From the NCBI RefSeq assembly GCF_030704685.1, contig NZ_JAUZDX010000009.1:124001-188000 (forward strand): a stretch of DNA of 64,000 bases. Reading direction: 5' to 3'. The position numbers and the translations under genes were made by a program. Every line of letters begins with the position of its first letter. Position 1 is the first letter of the stretch. Of the stretch, positions 46,701 through 55,096 are shown piece by piece. A model generated the notes under the pieces. It worked only from the letters and a program-made list of their open reading frames with translations, made no database searches and was not told the origin of the DNA. The DNA comes from Acidovorax sp. A1169 (lineage in GTDB: Bacteria > Pseudomonadota > Gammaproteobacteria > Burkholderiales > Burkholderiaceae_C).

Positions 46701-49700
46701 ACCGGGCCCGTGAAGCTCTCCAGCTTGAAGTCGTCCACGCGCCAGCTCGAGGAGCTGTTGCTCGCCGTGCCAGAGGCCTGGTACTGGAAGCCGAAGTGGA
46801 CGTTGCTGCCCTGGATGGCGGACAGGTCGATCAGGCCCGAGGGCGTGGTCACCTGGCTGTCCGCCGGGGAGTGGGTGTAGGACAGCTGCGTCCAGGTGGC
46901 GGCCGTGGGATCGCCCGAGCCGCTGTAGTTGGTGGAGTAGTAGAGCTTGACCTCGGGGTCGGCGATGCCGGTGTCGGCAAAGCGCGTCCAGGTGTTGAAG
47001 CTCAGGAACTCGGCGCTCGTGCCGTCGAGGTTGAAGGCCTTGGAGACCAGCCAGTCGTTGGCATGGGCCGTGTCACCGAAGCCGTTGACTTCGGCGGTCT
47101 TGGTGGCCGTGCTGTAGTACCAGCTGCTGGCCACATCGGCATCCTTGCTGAACACCGTGAACTCGTTGAAGCCTGCCGCGTTCTCGAACGTCTGCGTGTA
47201 GCTGGGGGCGGCGCCCGGTGGGATGGCCGGAGCGCTGGTCAGGCCGGGCGAGCCGATGTTGGCCGGCGTGCCGGTCTGCGCAAATGCGCCCAGTTGGCCG
47301 ACCACGGCGGCCTTGTAGGTCGGGTTGGTGGTGGACAGGCCGTCCCACACGGCCGAGGTGGTGGCCGTGCCGCCGAAGGCCAGGCCCGCATGCTCGGAGC
47401 CGGTCACCGCGCCGCCACCGGTCTTGGACATGGGTGCTACCGCCGTGCTGCCATTGTTGAAGGCCGTGCCGCTGTAGTTGATGGCCGTGGCCACCTGGCC
47501 GTTGGCGTCGAGGATCACCACGCCATCGCCCTTGCCCAGGCCGGGGCCGCCCACGGCCACAACGCTGGTGTTGGCGTCCAGCCCCCAGGCTGCCTTCAGG
47601 GCGGTGGGATCGGTGACTTCACCGGCCACCACCAGCTTGCCGCCGGCTGGGATCTTGGTGCCCGCCGCAAACGTACCGAGCTTGGCGGGGTCGGCAGCGG
47701 AGTCGGTCCACTTCCAGCCGGAAAGGTCGATCTCCGTGGTGCCGTAGTTGTACAGCTCGAAGAAGTCGCCCGGCGTGGCGTTGGAATTGACCTCGGTGAT
47801 CAGCAGCTTGGGCTGCGCTACCACCAGCGTGCCGGGGGAGCCGATATTGGCAGGGGTACCGGTCTGCGCAAACGCACCCAGTTCACCCACCACGGCCGCC
47901 TTGTAGGTCGGGTTGGTGGTGGACAGGCCGTCCCACACGGCCGACGCGGTGGCCGTACCGCCCACGGCAAGGCCCGCGTGCTCCGTCACGCTGACCACCC
48001 CGCCGCTGCTTTTGGCCAGCGGGTTCACCGTGGTGCCGCCATTGGTGAAGGCAGCGCCACCATAGTTGAGGGCGGTCGCCACCTGGCCGTTGTCGTTGAG
48101 GATGACCACGCCATCGCCCTTGCCCAGGCCAGGGCCGCCGACGGCGACGACATTCGTGCCGGCATCCAAGCCCCAGGCCGCCTTCAGGGCGGTGGGGTCG
48201 GTGGTTTCACCGGCCACCACCAGCTTGCCACCGGCCGCGATCTTGGTGCCGCTGGCAAAGCTTCCCATCGAGCCGACAACGCCTGAGGAATCGGTCCACT
48301 TCCAGCCCGTGAGGTCGATCTCCGTGGAGCCGTAGTTGTACAGCTCGAAGAAGTCGCCGGGGGTGGCGTTGGAATTGACTTCGGTGATCAACAGCTTGGG
48401 CGCCGGAGCGGCCGAGGTGGTGAAATTGAGCGCTGCATTGCCCGTGAGGCCGCTCCAGTGGTTGCCGTAGTGGTCCTTGATGGTGCCGGACACGGCCTCG
48501 ATGTAGTACGCGGTGCCCGCAGCCAGATCGGCTGTCGGGTTGATGGTGACCGTATTGAAGGCCACCGTGACCTGGGTCGTGTCGGTGGCGGCAATCGTGG
48601 CCACGGTGCTGTTGTCGCTGACCTTCTTGATCACGAAATCGCCAGTGCCGCGCGCCACGCCTTCGTTGAAGCGCAGCACGATGTCGGCGCCCTTGCCAAA
48701 GTTGGCGGCATCGTCGGCAGGCGTGCTGCTGGCCAGCGCCGGGCCGGTGCCGTCGGTGACATTGGCACCGATCTGCACCCAGTTGCCCACGAATTTCTGC
48801 TGCGCTGCGGGCAGGTCCTTGGAAGCGGTTGCGCCGCCCCAGGTGCTGTCGCCATTGTCCTGCAGCAGCTGCACCAGGGTGCCCTGGGCCGTGCTCTGCA
48901 CATCGACGATGCTCTCGAAGCTGCCGCCCGTGCCGTCGCGCAGGGCGTCGAGGTCCACGTCCAGCTCGGTGGGCGTGGTGCCCGCGCCATCCCAGCGAAA
49001 CAGGCGGAAGTCGTGGGTGACTTCGGTGCTGGCGCCCCCCGATGGGCCGGCCAGGATCAGGTAGCTGCCGTCGCCTGCCTTCTCGATGGAGCGGATGCCA
49101 CGGCCGCCCAGGTTGAGTTCGAACACGGCACTGACGTTGGGCGCGCTGCCACCCGTGGCGTCGACGAGCCCGGCCACGTCCAGCGCCAGCACCACGGCCT
49201 TGTCGCGCGTGTTGGCGTCGGTCTGTGGCGCGCGGAAGGCCACCAGGAGCTTGCTGCCGTCCTGCGAGGCGGTCATGCCTTCGATGGAGAAGCCGTTCAC
49301 GTTTTCGGGAATCACCCCGACCGACGAGGCGGTGAAGCCAAAGTAGTTCGCGCCCTTGCCGTGGACGTTGCCCTGGTCCCAGGCCACAAGCTGGTCTTCC
49401 AGGCCGCTGTGCTTGCCCAGGTAGGTGAATTGCGTGTCGGCGCCCGTGCCCTCGATCTTCACGGCCAGGATGTATTCGCGGTTGTTCTGCTCCGCGCCGC
49501 TCTTGTTGTTGCTGTGCGAGCCGGTGAAGTAGAAGGTGTCGCCGATGCGCGTGCCGGCCTCCAGGTCCAGCTCGCCGCCGTTGCCCAGCGCGGCGCCGTA
49601 GTTCCACTCCTTGACGGCAGCGCCGCCTGCACGGTCGTAGACACGCAGCACGCTGGCTTCGTCGTCTCCGACCACCATCCAGTTGGCGTCGAGCGCGAGC

Positions 49701-50788
49701 GCGTCCGATGCGTCGGAGCTGCCGAGCGTCGTACCGGCGTTGGGGGTGAAGGTCTGCGCGCTGCCGGCCGCGCCCTCGTCGCCGAAGTTGACCTTCAGGC
49801 TGTTCTGGGTGGCGTTAGCGACACCTGCGGCGGAGCCGCCGGTGAAGGCGCCATCGGCAAACGTGACAGTGAGGTTGCCCACGTCGTTGGCGTTGGCATG
49901 GCTGGTGGCCGTACCGGTGAAGCCCAGTTCGGCCGTGGTGGCGCTGGTGCGGGTGAGCACGGCCGTGAGGCCGGCAGGCACGTTGCTGACGGTGGCCGCC
50001 GACAGCAGGCTGGCCCCGTCGGTGCCGGTGAAGGTCTCGCCCGTCAGGGTGATGGTGATCTTGGTACCTGGGGCCATGTGGCCGTCGAAGGCCTGGGATT
50101 CGTTGATAGAGCCGCTGTAGGCCAGGCTCGGGCCGACAGGGCCGGCCGCGGTGGAGCTCACCACGATGTCGTCGATGCCGGTCCACTCGTCGCTGCTGGC
50201 CGCATTGATGGTGATGATGCGCAACTGGATCTGTGCAGCACCGTTGGCGTCGGCCGGCAAGGTGGCCGATACGGCGGTTTCCTTGGTCGCCGTGCCGCCC
50301 TCTGACGCATCGGCCACGTAAGCGGCAGGCACATTGGTGAAGTTGCCACTGTTGCCCAACCGGTATTGCAGGGCCACTGGCTGGATGGCGTTGTCTGCCG
50401 CGCCATCGACGTCGCGCAGCTTGTAGTTGACAACGATGTCCTTGCGCCCCGTGGCATCGAGGTGGATCACGAGGCCAGGGGCATCGGCCGTACCCGAGCC
50501 CTGCAATGCCACAACGGGGTTGGTGAGATGGAATTCCGCCACCCCGCCCGACGTGTTGGTGCTGGGATTGGTCTGGTTGGCGATCACATCCACGGCACCG
50601 CTGTTGGCCCCCAGCACCGTCTGCGGATCACCACCGGCATAGGGGGTGGTGGAGGCCGCATCGATGTCACCCAGGTAGCCGACGACGGAGGGCACGCCAT
50701 CCCAGTTGTCATTGGCGGTGATCAGCCCGATATCGGTCCAATCCTGGGTGAAGTTGCTGGTCGACAGGGCGTGGTAGACGGTGGTCAT
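43793..50788 (-). CDS. giant modular extracellular nuclease with lamin-tail, Calx-beta and DUF4214 modules
   Basis: A 2331-residue protein with no cleavable N-terminal signal (MTTVYHALSTSNFTQDWTDI), suggesting type I secretion. The modules, in order and approximate, are: N-terminal beta-rich domains to 340; a DUF3616-like propeller region 345-660 (LALDANWMVVGDDEASVLRV); an Ig-like SbsA-type domain 690-795; two near-identical lamin-tail repeats starting at 797 and 993; a cohesion-type beta domain near 1196-1360; Calx-beta 1365-1480; an OB-fold near 1487-1600; an endonuclease/exonuclease/phosphatase domain about 1758-2080 with VVNHFKSKGS, LLVGDFNAYG, LDHALAS and SSDHNP; then a glycine-rich, RTX-like stretch (GSSGNDTIVV, GGGADTVTGGSGVDTVVV) and a C-terminal DUF4214. 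The plan resembles ExeM-type nucleases. A GGAGGAAA site precedes the ATG. Confidence 0.88.
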   Translation of the reverse strand: MTTVYHALSTSNFTQDWTDIGLITANDNWDGVPSVVGYLGDIDAASTTPYAGGDPQTVLGANSGAVDVIANQTNPSTNTSGGVAEFHLTNPVVALQGSGTADAPGLVIHLDATGRKDIVVNYKLRDVDGAADNAIQPVALQYRLGNSGNFTNVPAAYVADASEGGTATKETAVSATLPADANGAAQIQLRIITINAASSDEWTGIDDIVVSSTAAGPVGPSLAYSGSINESQAFDGHMAPGTKITITLTGETFTGTDGASLLSAATVSNVPAGLTAVLTRTSATTAELGFTGTATSHANANDVGNLTVTFADGAFTGGSAAGVANATQNSLKVNFGDEGAAGSAQTFTPNAGTTLGSSDASDALALDANWMVVGDDEASVLRVYDRAGGAAVKEWNYGAALGNGGELDLEAGTRIGDTFYFTGSHSNNKSGAEQNNREYILAVKIEGTGADTQFTYLGKHSGLEDQLVAWDQGNVHGKGANYFGFTASSVGVIPENVNGFSIEGMTASQDGSKLLVAFRAPQTDANTRDKAVVLALDVAGLVDATGGSAPNVSAVFELNLGGRGIRSIEKAGDGSYLILAGPSGGASTEVTHDFRLFRWDGAGTTPTELDVDLDALRDGTGGSFESIVDVQSTAQGTLVQLLQDNGDSTWGGATASKDLPAAQQKFVGNWVQIGANVTDGTGPALASSTPADDAANFGKGADIVLRFNEGVARGTGDFVIKKVSDNSTVATIAATDTTQVTVAFNTVTINPTADLAAGTAYYIEAVSGTIKDHYGNHWSGLTGNAALNFTTSAAPAPKLLITEVNSNATPGDFFELYNYGSTEIDLTGWKWTDSSGVVGSMGSFASGTKIAAGGKLVVAGETTDPTALKAAWGLDAGTNVVAVGGPGLGKGDGVVILNDNGQVATALNYGGAAFTNGGTTVNPLAKSSGGVVSVTEHAGLAVGGTATASAVWDGLSTTNPTYKAAVVGELGAFAQTGTPANIGSPGTLVVAQPKLLITEVNSNATPGDFFELYNYGTTEIDLSGWKWTDSAADPAKLGTFAAGTKIPAGGKLVVAGEVTDPTALKAAWGLDANTSVVAVGGPGLGKGDGVVILDANGQVATAINYSGTAFNNGSTAVAPMSKTGGGAVTGSEHAGLAFGGTATTSAVWDGLSTTNPTYKAAVVGQLGAFAQTGTPANIGSPGLTSAPAIPPGAAPSYTQTFENAAGFNEFTVFSKDADVASSWYYSTATKTAEVNGFGDTAHANDWLVSKAFNLDGTSAEFLSFNTWTRFADTGIADPEVKLYYSTNYSGSGDPTAATWTQLSYTHSPADSQVTTPSGLIDLSAIQGSNVHFGFQYQASGTASNSSSSWRVDDFKLESFTGPVVSIAATSADKPEGNSGTTEYTFTVTRAGDASAAASVQWAVAGSGGSPVAADDFVGGALPSGTVAFAAGETSKTITIGVQGDTQLEQDEAFTVTLSGASGGTTIIGGGTAQGLVRTDEAPITRIHEIQGSNDTALLMGSAVTIEGIVTGYAPNLQGFYVQEEVADQDGNASTSEGIFVYYGGTPIAGLDANSVGDKVRIKGTVADFKGQTQLTGLSGFTLVQDNAGLPAATVVTLPVASAIQWEAYEGMLVTVQSGTAGGQLVVTDNYNLGQYGQVTLTSDAIQGQYTEHNAPSISGNTDYLAELKKDQIILDDLSSTQNPTSHLGRGGQPLSASNTLRAGDGVASVTGIVDQLVDAAAAPHETSYRLQPTQAVNFTGDARPTTADIPASIRNAEIKVGSANVLNYFTTLGTGSFTTPDGGTQSGRGATNPAELARQQAKVVENLVGMDADVLGLMEVQNNGFGDGTSALDSLVDALNAKAGAGTYAYIKAPYNDGAKAGDAATAGTDAIMVAILYKPAKVTPVGQAAVADPTVYTAFSAAFGSRVPVAQTFKSNADNEEFTVVVNHFKSKGSVNDPDIGDGQGANNLARVKAAEDLSAWLATKPTGTTDSDVLLVGDFNAYGKEDPITKLAANGYSKVSTGNSYSFDGLWGSLDHALASGSLAGQVSGTYKWGINAEEPAVLDYNMENKNDAQDASYFNADPYRSSDHNPILIGLNLSSTPAAGGGGGTPTPPTIPVIPPTAPGAPATLQGSSGNDTIVVPDLPLTRVVTGGGADTVTGGSGVDTVVVSATLADVLRLGISQDSSGKVVINTPTGPVTLSGVERVELQGSLFAFDVALPTATSEGGKTGQLLALAYTIFGQKPDTAALSQWVHKADSMTGLDALAQSFIDALAPGIGNDGLVSFLFQSVTGVAPTAQQVQEFASLIGPGKAYATQGAFLAAVAKLPIATEGLAELVGVVQPLDAAVFL
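47243..48400 (-). repeat. tandem lamin-tail domain repeats, period 588 bases
   Basis: Within the giant nuclease, two copies of a domain of about 190-196 residues begin PKLLITEVNSNATPGDFFEL, at 48400 and 47812 on the minus strand, exactly 196 codons apart, and end in TGTPANIGSPG. They are nearly identical through long stretches at both DNA and protein level (for example WDGLSTTNPTYKAAVVG in each), which points to recent duplication or gene conversion. Confidence 0.85.
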
Positions 50789-51004
50789 GCTCGTTTCCTC
50801 CGCGTGCGGGCGGGTGGGTGGTCTGGAATGAAGGGATGGCGCGGGGAAAGCCGGGGTTCGCCGCGCGGCTGCGAAAAGCCTGCGGCCCCCGGGAACCCGT
50901 TAAAGGGTCTCCCTGCCAGGAAGCGGTAACTCTAGGCACCGTGTGTTGCAGAGATATGTCACGCTGTCGGTGCCAATGAACGCGGGGCACGCCACAATCG
51001 ACCC

Positions 51005-51961
51005 ATGGGTGAATTCGATCTGATCGCACGCTATTTCACGCGGCCCGTGTACCGCGCCGCGCTGGGCGTGGGGGACGACTGCGCGCTGCTGGCACCTGCG
51101 CCGGGCATGCAGCTGGCCGTCTCCAGCGACATGCTGGTGGAGGGCCGCCACTTCTTTGCGGACGTGGCACCCGAGCTGCTGGGCCACAAGGCCCTGGCCG
51201 TGAACCTGTCGGACCTGGCGGCCTGCGGAGCCCGGCCATTGGCCTTCACCCTGGCGCTGGCGTTGCCGCGCGTGGACGAGGCCTGGCTGGCCGGCTTTTC
51301 ACGCGGGCTGCTGGCCCTGGCCGATGCGCATGGCTGCGAACTGGTGGGGGGCGATACCACGCAGGGCCCGCTCAATATCTGCATCACGGTGTTCGGCGAG
51401 GTGCCTGCCGGCCAGGCCCTGCTGCGCAGCGGCGCGCGCGCAGGCGACGACCTGTATGTGAGCGGCACCCTGGGCGATGCCCGGCTGGCGCTGGAGGCGC
51501 TGCTGGGGCACACGGCCCTGCCCCCCGAGGTGCTCGCCGCCGCCCGCCTGCGGCTGGAGCAGCCCACGCCGCGCGTGGCCCTGGGCCTGGCGCTGCGCAA
51601 CGTGGCCAGCAGTGCCATGGACGTGAGTGACGGGCTGCTGGGCGATCTGTCCCACATCCTCAAGGCATCCGGCGTGGGGGCACGCATCGACACCTCGCTC
51701 ACGGGCGCCCTGATGGCCCATGGCAGCACCGTGGCGGACCCCGAGCTGCTGCGCCAGTGCACCCTGGCCGGTGGCGACGACTACGAACTGGCCTTCACCG
51801 CACCGCCATCGCAGGGTGCGGCTGTGCTGGCTGCTGCGAAGACCAGCCAGACACCGGTGGCACGCATCGGGGTGATCGAGGCGGAACCCGGCCTGCGGCT
51901 GGTGGATGGGCAAGGCCGGCCAGTGGACCACCGCTACGCCTCGTTCGACCACTTCGGCTGA
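51005..51961 (+). CDS. thiL: thiamine-monophosphate kinase
   Basis: A 318-residue kinase of the PurM/AIR-synthase fold that makes thiamine diphosphate. Motifs: GVGDDCALLAPAPG, DMLVEGRHFF (Asp metal site), LGHKALAVNLSDLAACGA, LVGGDTTQGPLNICITVFG, SSAMDVSDGLLGDL and CTLAGGDDYELAFT. The N-terminal MGEFDLIARYF is typical. The nearest upstream gene is the divergent giant nuclease, 216 bases away. A probable terminator follows at 52017-52045. Other thi genes are not in the window. Confidence 0.95.
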   Translation: MGEFDLIARYFTRPVYRAALGVGDDCALLAPAPGMQLAVSSDMLVEGRHFFADVAPELLGHKALAVNLSDLAACGARPLAFTLALALPRVDEAWLAGFSRGLLALADAHGCELVGGDTTQGPLNICITVFGEVPAGQALLRSGARAGDDLYVSGTLGDARLALEALLGHTALPPEVLAAARLRLEQPTPRVALGLALRNVASSAMDVSDGLLGDLSHILKASGVGARIDTSLTGALMAHGSTVADPELLRQCTLAGGDDYELAFTAPPSQGAAVLAAAKTSQTPVARIGVIEAEPGLRLVDGQGRPVDHRYASFDHFG

Positions 51962-52016
51962 CAGCTTTTTTCTCGCAGCATGAATCCTTTGGCCCCAAGG
52001 CCCGCTCTTGTCAGGG

Positions 52017-52045
52017 AAGGCGCCCCGTGCCGGCGCTTTCTCTTT
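52017..52045 (+). terminator. probable rho-independent terminator after thiL
   Basis: GCGCC at 52020-52024 pairs with GGCGC at 52032-52036, extended by an AAG/TTT match, and is followed by TTTCTCTTT. It lies between thiL and the DUF2892 gene. Confidence 0.6.
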
Positions 52046-52066
52046 CAACACCCAAGGAGCTTTGCC

Positions 52067-52435
52067 ATGCTGTACCGCAAGAACATCACCCGTCCCGAAA
52101 GCCTGCTGCGCGTCGTCGCCGGGGTAGCCCTCATCGCCGCCAGCCTCTTCTGGCTGGGTGCCACACCGCTGGGCCTGGTGCTGGCGGCATCGGGCGCCAT
52201 GGGCATCGTGACCGGCATGTTCGGCTACTGCCCGGCCTGCGCCATGGTGGGCAGAAAGCCGGTGGAATGGGCACTGCCTCGAACACGTTGGCGCAGCTCC
52301 TGCCCGCCGCGCAGGCGGGCGACACCGAGGCCATGGAGCGCCTGCTGGCGCTGGCCCGGCCCGACATCCGCCGCTATGCGCTGCGCCACTGCGCGGCCAC
52401 CACCGCGACCGACGACGTGGTGCAGGAGGCGCTGA
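52067..52435 (+). CDS. DUF2892 (YgaP-like) membrane protein with an abnormal C-terminal extension
   Basis: The first 67 residues form a complete DUF2892 protein: MLYRKNITRPESLLRVVAG, two hydrophobic segments, and the conserved GMFGYCPACAMVGRKP. In the family the protein usually stops here. In this sequence the frame continues another 55 codons into arginine/proline-rich residues (RTRWRSSCPPRRRATPRPW) that overlap the sigma-factor gene in another frame by 169 bases. The extension looks like translation of the wrong frame, so loss of the natural stop is likely. The core should sit in the inner membrane; the family's function is unknown. AAGGAG precedes the ATG. Confidence 0.75.
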   Translation: MLYRKNITRPESLLRVVAGVALIAASLFWLGATPLGLVLAASGAMGIVTGMFGYCPACAMVGRKPVEWALPRTRWRSSCPPRRRATPRPWSACWRWPGPTSAAMRCATARPPPRPTTWCRRR

Positions 52436-52803
52436 TCATCGTCTACCGCCGCGTGGGCGCGCTGCGCGAGGTGGCAGCCTTTGGCGGCTGGGTGGTGCGC
52501 ATCGTGCAGCGGCTGTGCATGCGCCCGGCGCTGGCCTGGCTCAGGGGCGAGCCACTGGCGCAGGTGGAAGATGCGCTGGCCTGGTCGCACCGGCCCGACC
52601 ACGAGTTGCGCCACGACCTGGCCCTGGCCATCGACTCGCTGCCGCCCCTGTACCGCGAAGCCCTGCTGCTGCGCGACTTCGAGGAGCTCACCATCGAGGA
52701 GATGGCCCAGCGCCTCTCCACCACGCGCGAGGCGGCGAAGAGCCGGCTGCACCGCGCGCGCAGCCTGGTGCGAGAGTACCTCGTGCCCTCGTCGCCCGGC
52801 TGA
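52267..52803 (+). CDS. RNA polymerase sigma factor, ECF-like sigma-70 family
   Basis: A 178-residue sigma factor. Region 2 spans about residues 8-75 (ALARPDIRRYALRHC, DDVVQEALIIVYRRVGAL, FGGWVVRIVQRLC) and region 4 about 115-170 (LALAIDSLPPLYREALLLRD, LTIEEMAQRLSTTREAAKSR). The ATG at 52267 lies within the DUF2892 frame. No anti-sigma factor follows; the next gene is convergent. The same frame is open upstream through thiL but that portion is a shadow. The pairing with DUF2892 may mean the two are co-expressed; the regulon is unknown. Confidence 0.85.
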   Translation: MGTASNTLAQLLPAAQAGDTEAMERLLALARPDIRRYALRHCAATTATDDVVQEALIIVYRRVGALREVAAFGGWVVRIVQRLCMRPALAWLRGEPLAQVEDALAWSHRPDHELRHDLALAIDSLPPLYREALLLRDFEELTIEEMAQRLSTTREAAKSRLHRARSLVREYLVPSSPG

Positions 52804-52821
52804 TCCCGCAGTAGCTGCGGT

Positions 52822-53790
52822 TCACTCCGGCTGCAGGCCAATCTTGCGCACCACGGCGCCCCAGTGGCCCACCTCGTCGCGCAGGAAGCCGCGCAGTTCG
52901 TCGCGCGTGGAACCCTTGAGCTCGATGCCCAGCGTGGTCAGGCGCTCGCGCGTGGCGGGGTGCTCCAGCGCGGCAATGGCTTCCTTGCGCAGCCGCTCGA
53001 TCACTTCGATGGGTGTGGTGGCCGGAGCCACCAGAGCCCACCACTGGTTGAACTGCATGCCGGCCAGGCCCGCCTCGCGGGCCGTGGGCACCTGGGGCAT
53101 CGAGGCCAGGCGTGCAGGCCCGGTGGTCATGAGCACGGAGATCTTGCCCGCTGAGAGCAGCGATGCACCGCTGGCCAGCGTGGCGAAGTGGCCCGCCACC
53201 TGCTCGGCCGCCACGTCGGTGAGCGCCGGGGCCGAGCCTCGGTACGGGATGGCATTGACCTTGAGCCCGCTGGCCCCGGCCAGCAGTTCGGACGAGAGGT
53301 GGCTGATGGAGCCATTGCCGCTGTGGGCCAGGGTGACCGGTGTGGCGCTGGCGCGCCCGTCCTTCAGGAATCCCTTGATGTCGCCCGCCTTGTACCTGCT
53401 GCCGTTGACGAACAACAGCAGCGGCGAGGTGCCGACCATCGAGATCGGCGTGAAGTCCTTGAGCAGGTCGTAAGGCAGTTTGGCCGCGACAGCAGGCGCA
53501 ATGGCATGGGGCAACTCCACGATGGCGATGGTGTAGCCATCGGGTGCCGCCTTGGCGGCCGCCTCGGTGCCGATGCGGCCAGACGCGCCAGAGCGGTTGT
53601 CCACGATGACGCTCTGCCCCAGCGACTCGCCCATGCGCTGCGCAATGGCGCGGGCAATGGCATCGGTGCTGCCGCCCGGTGCCCACGGCACGATGAGGCG
53701 CACGGGTTTGTCGGGATAGGCGGCGAAGGCGCTGGTGCCCAGGAGGCAGGCACAGGCCAGCACGAAGCTGCGGCGGAACAGGAAGGTCAT
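52822..53790 (-). CDS. Bug/TctC-family extracytoplasmic solute-binding protein
   Basis: A 322-residue periplasmic binding protein. Signal FVLACACLLGTSAFA is followed by the mature start AYPDKPVRLIVPWAPGGSTD and VDNRSGASGRIGTEAAAKA, both Bug signatures. It follows the threonine-synthase-like gene with a 42-base gap on the same strand, so the pair is probably one operon under the divergent LysR regulator. No tripartite transporter membrane genes are nearby. The ligand may be an amino-acid-like compound handled by that enzyme. Confidence 0.92.
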   Translation of the reverse strand: MTFLFRRSFVLACACLLGTSAFAAYPDKPVRLIVPWAPGGSTDAIARAIAQRMGESLGQSVIVDNRSGASGRIGTEAAAKAAPDGYTIAIVELPHAIAPAVAAKLPYDLLKDFTPISMVGTSPLLLFVNGSRYKAGDIKGFLKDGRASATPVTLAHSGNGSISHLSSELLAGASGLKVNAIPYRGSAPALTDVAAEQVAGHFATLASGASLLSAGKISVLMTTGPARLASMPQVPTAREAGLAGMQFNQWWALVAPATTPIEVIERLRKEAIAALEHPATRERLTTLGIELKGSTRDELRGFLRDEVGHWGAVVRKIGLQPE

Positions 53791-53832
53791 GACAAGGGTC
53801 CTTGGTCAGGCGAAGAGATAGAAAAAAAGCGA

Positions 53833-55026
53833 TCAGGCGTCTCGGTCGCCCTTGGCGGTGAGCAACAGCAGCACGTGGTCCTCTGGCGCAATGCGGCCCT
53901 GCCGGCGCAGCTGTGACGCCGCGCCCACGCAGGCGCCCGCACACAGTTCCACCCACAGGCCCTGGGCACCGAGCTCGGCCACGCCACGGGCCGCATCCGC
54001 ATCGCCTACCACGGCGGCACCGCCGCCCGAGCGCTGCACTGCGATCTGCTGCTGCAGGGTGACGGTGCTGCCGGCAATGGAGAACTGCGCAGTGCTGCCG
54101 CTGAAATCGGCCTGGGCCGGTGCGCCGGCCAGCACCTGGCTGAGCCGGGCAAAGGGCTCCACTGCCCACAGGCGCGGCATGTGCGTGATCAGCCCTGCGG
54201 CCAGCAGGTCGCGCAGGCCGCTGTACAGGCCCCAGAGCAGGTCGCCACGCGCAGTGGGTACGAGCACATGGTCGGGCACGCAGCCCTCGGCCACGCATTC
54301 GAGCGCCACCGCGCGGTAGCCTTCCACGCCGAAGGCCGGGCTGCCCACGGCCGGCACGCTGAAGTTGGTGAGCGCAAAGGCCCCCTCGTCCAGTACCTGC
54401 CGGCGCACATGGGTCCAGCGGTCCAGTCCCTGGTCGAACGCAACCCGGCGGGCACCCAGGCGGTCCAGCGCTCGGGCAAAGGACTCCGGCATGTCCCGGT
54501 AGGTGGCGATTTCGCACGGCAGACCCGCCGCCGCACAGTAAGCGGCAGCGGACACGGCCGCATTGCCGCTCGATGCCAGCACCACCTTGGAGGCACCCAC
54601 CGCCAGCGCGCGGGTCACGGCCTGGGCCGACATGCGGTCCTTGTGCGAGCCCGTGGGGTTCACGCCCTCGTGCTTGGCCGTCAGTTCGCGGATGCCCAGG
54701 GACCGGGCCAGCCGCGGCAGCGTGAGGCAAGGCGTGTTCCCCTCGCCCAGCGACACCCCGTGGGTGTAGGGCAGCCATTCGCCCCAGGTATAACCCGAGC
54801 TGCTTGCTGCCAGCGTGCGCGGCAGATCACTGTAGACCGCCTCGACGCTGGCGGGCGTGCCTTGTGCTGCACATGCAGGGCAGCCGGCGGGCATCTCCTG
54901 TACCGGGTAGCGCGCGCCGCAGTGAATGCAGCGCATGCCCTGGAGCCGCGGATTTTCGCGCTGGGCAGGGGTTTCGTTCGTGCCGGAGCGGTGCGGCTGC
55001 ACACCGAAGGATGTATCGGAAATCAT
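53833..55026 (-). CDS. threonine-synthase-like PLP-dependent enzyme with N-terminal zinc ribbon
   Basis: A 397-residue fold-type II PLP enzyme. The N terminus has a four-cysteine ribbon (MRCIHCGARYP and GCPACAAQG, about residues 31-52) found in a threonine-synthase subgroup. The catalytic domain has EGVNPTGSHKDRMSAQAV with the PLP lysine, and SSGNAAVSAAAYCAAAG. The expected C-terminal catalytic regions are present, though the phosphate loop is altered. Because the gene is linked to a Bug binding protein and a LysR regulator, not to hom or thrB, a catabolic lyase role (for example on a hydroxy- or sulfo-amino acid) is as likely as threonine synthesis. ATG at 55026 chosen. Confidence 0.78.
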   Translation of the reverse strand: MISDTSFGVQPHRSGTNETPAQRENPRLQGMRCIHCGARYPVQEMPAGCPACAAQGTPASVEAVYSDLPRTLAASSSGYTWGEWLPYTHGVSLGEGNTPCLTLPRLARSLGIRELTAKHEGVNPTGSHKDRMSAQAVTRALAVGASKVVLASSGNAAVSAAAYCAAAGLPCEIATYRDMPESFARALDRLGARRVAFDQGLDRWTHVRRQVLDEGAFALTNFSVPAVGSPAFGVEGYRAVALECVAEGCVPDHVLVPTARGDLLWGLYSGLRDLLAAGLITHMPRLWAVEPFARLSQVLAGAPAQADFSGSTAQFSIAGSTVTLQQQIAVQRSGGGAAVVGDADAARGVAELGAQGLWVELCAGACVGAASQLRRQGRIAPEDHVLLLLTAKGDRDA

Positions 55027-55096
55027 GCCTGCATCGTAGTCAGGCGCAGGCCATCGCGGTACCATGCCGCAGCCGTTTCCATTAAGCCAAACTTAT

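Noticed and set aside
45617..48286. 889-codon plus-strand open frame opposite the giant nuclease
   Set aside because: Low-complexity Gly/Ala/Val/His translation with repeats that simply reflect the lamin-tail repeats; no start signal or domain.
47243..48400. CRISPR-like or insertion-sequence repeat
   Set aside because: The repeat is in frame, 196 codons long and encodes two copies of a known protein domain.
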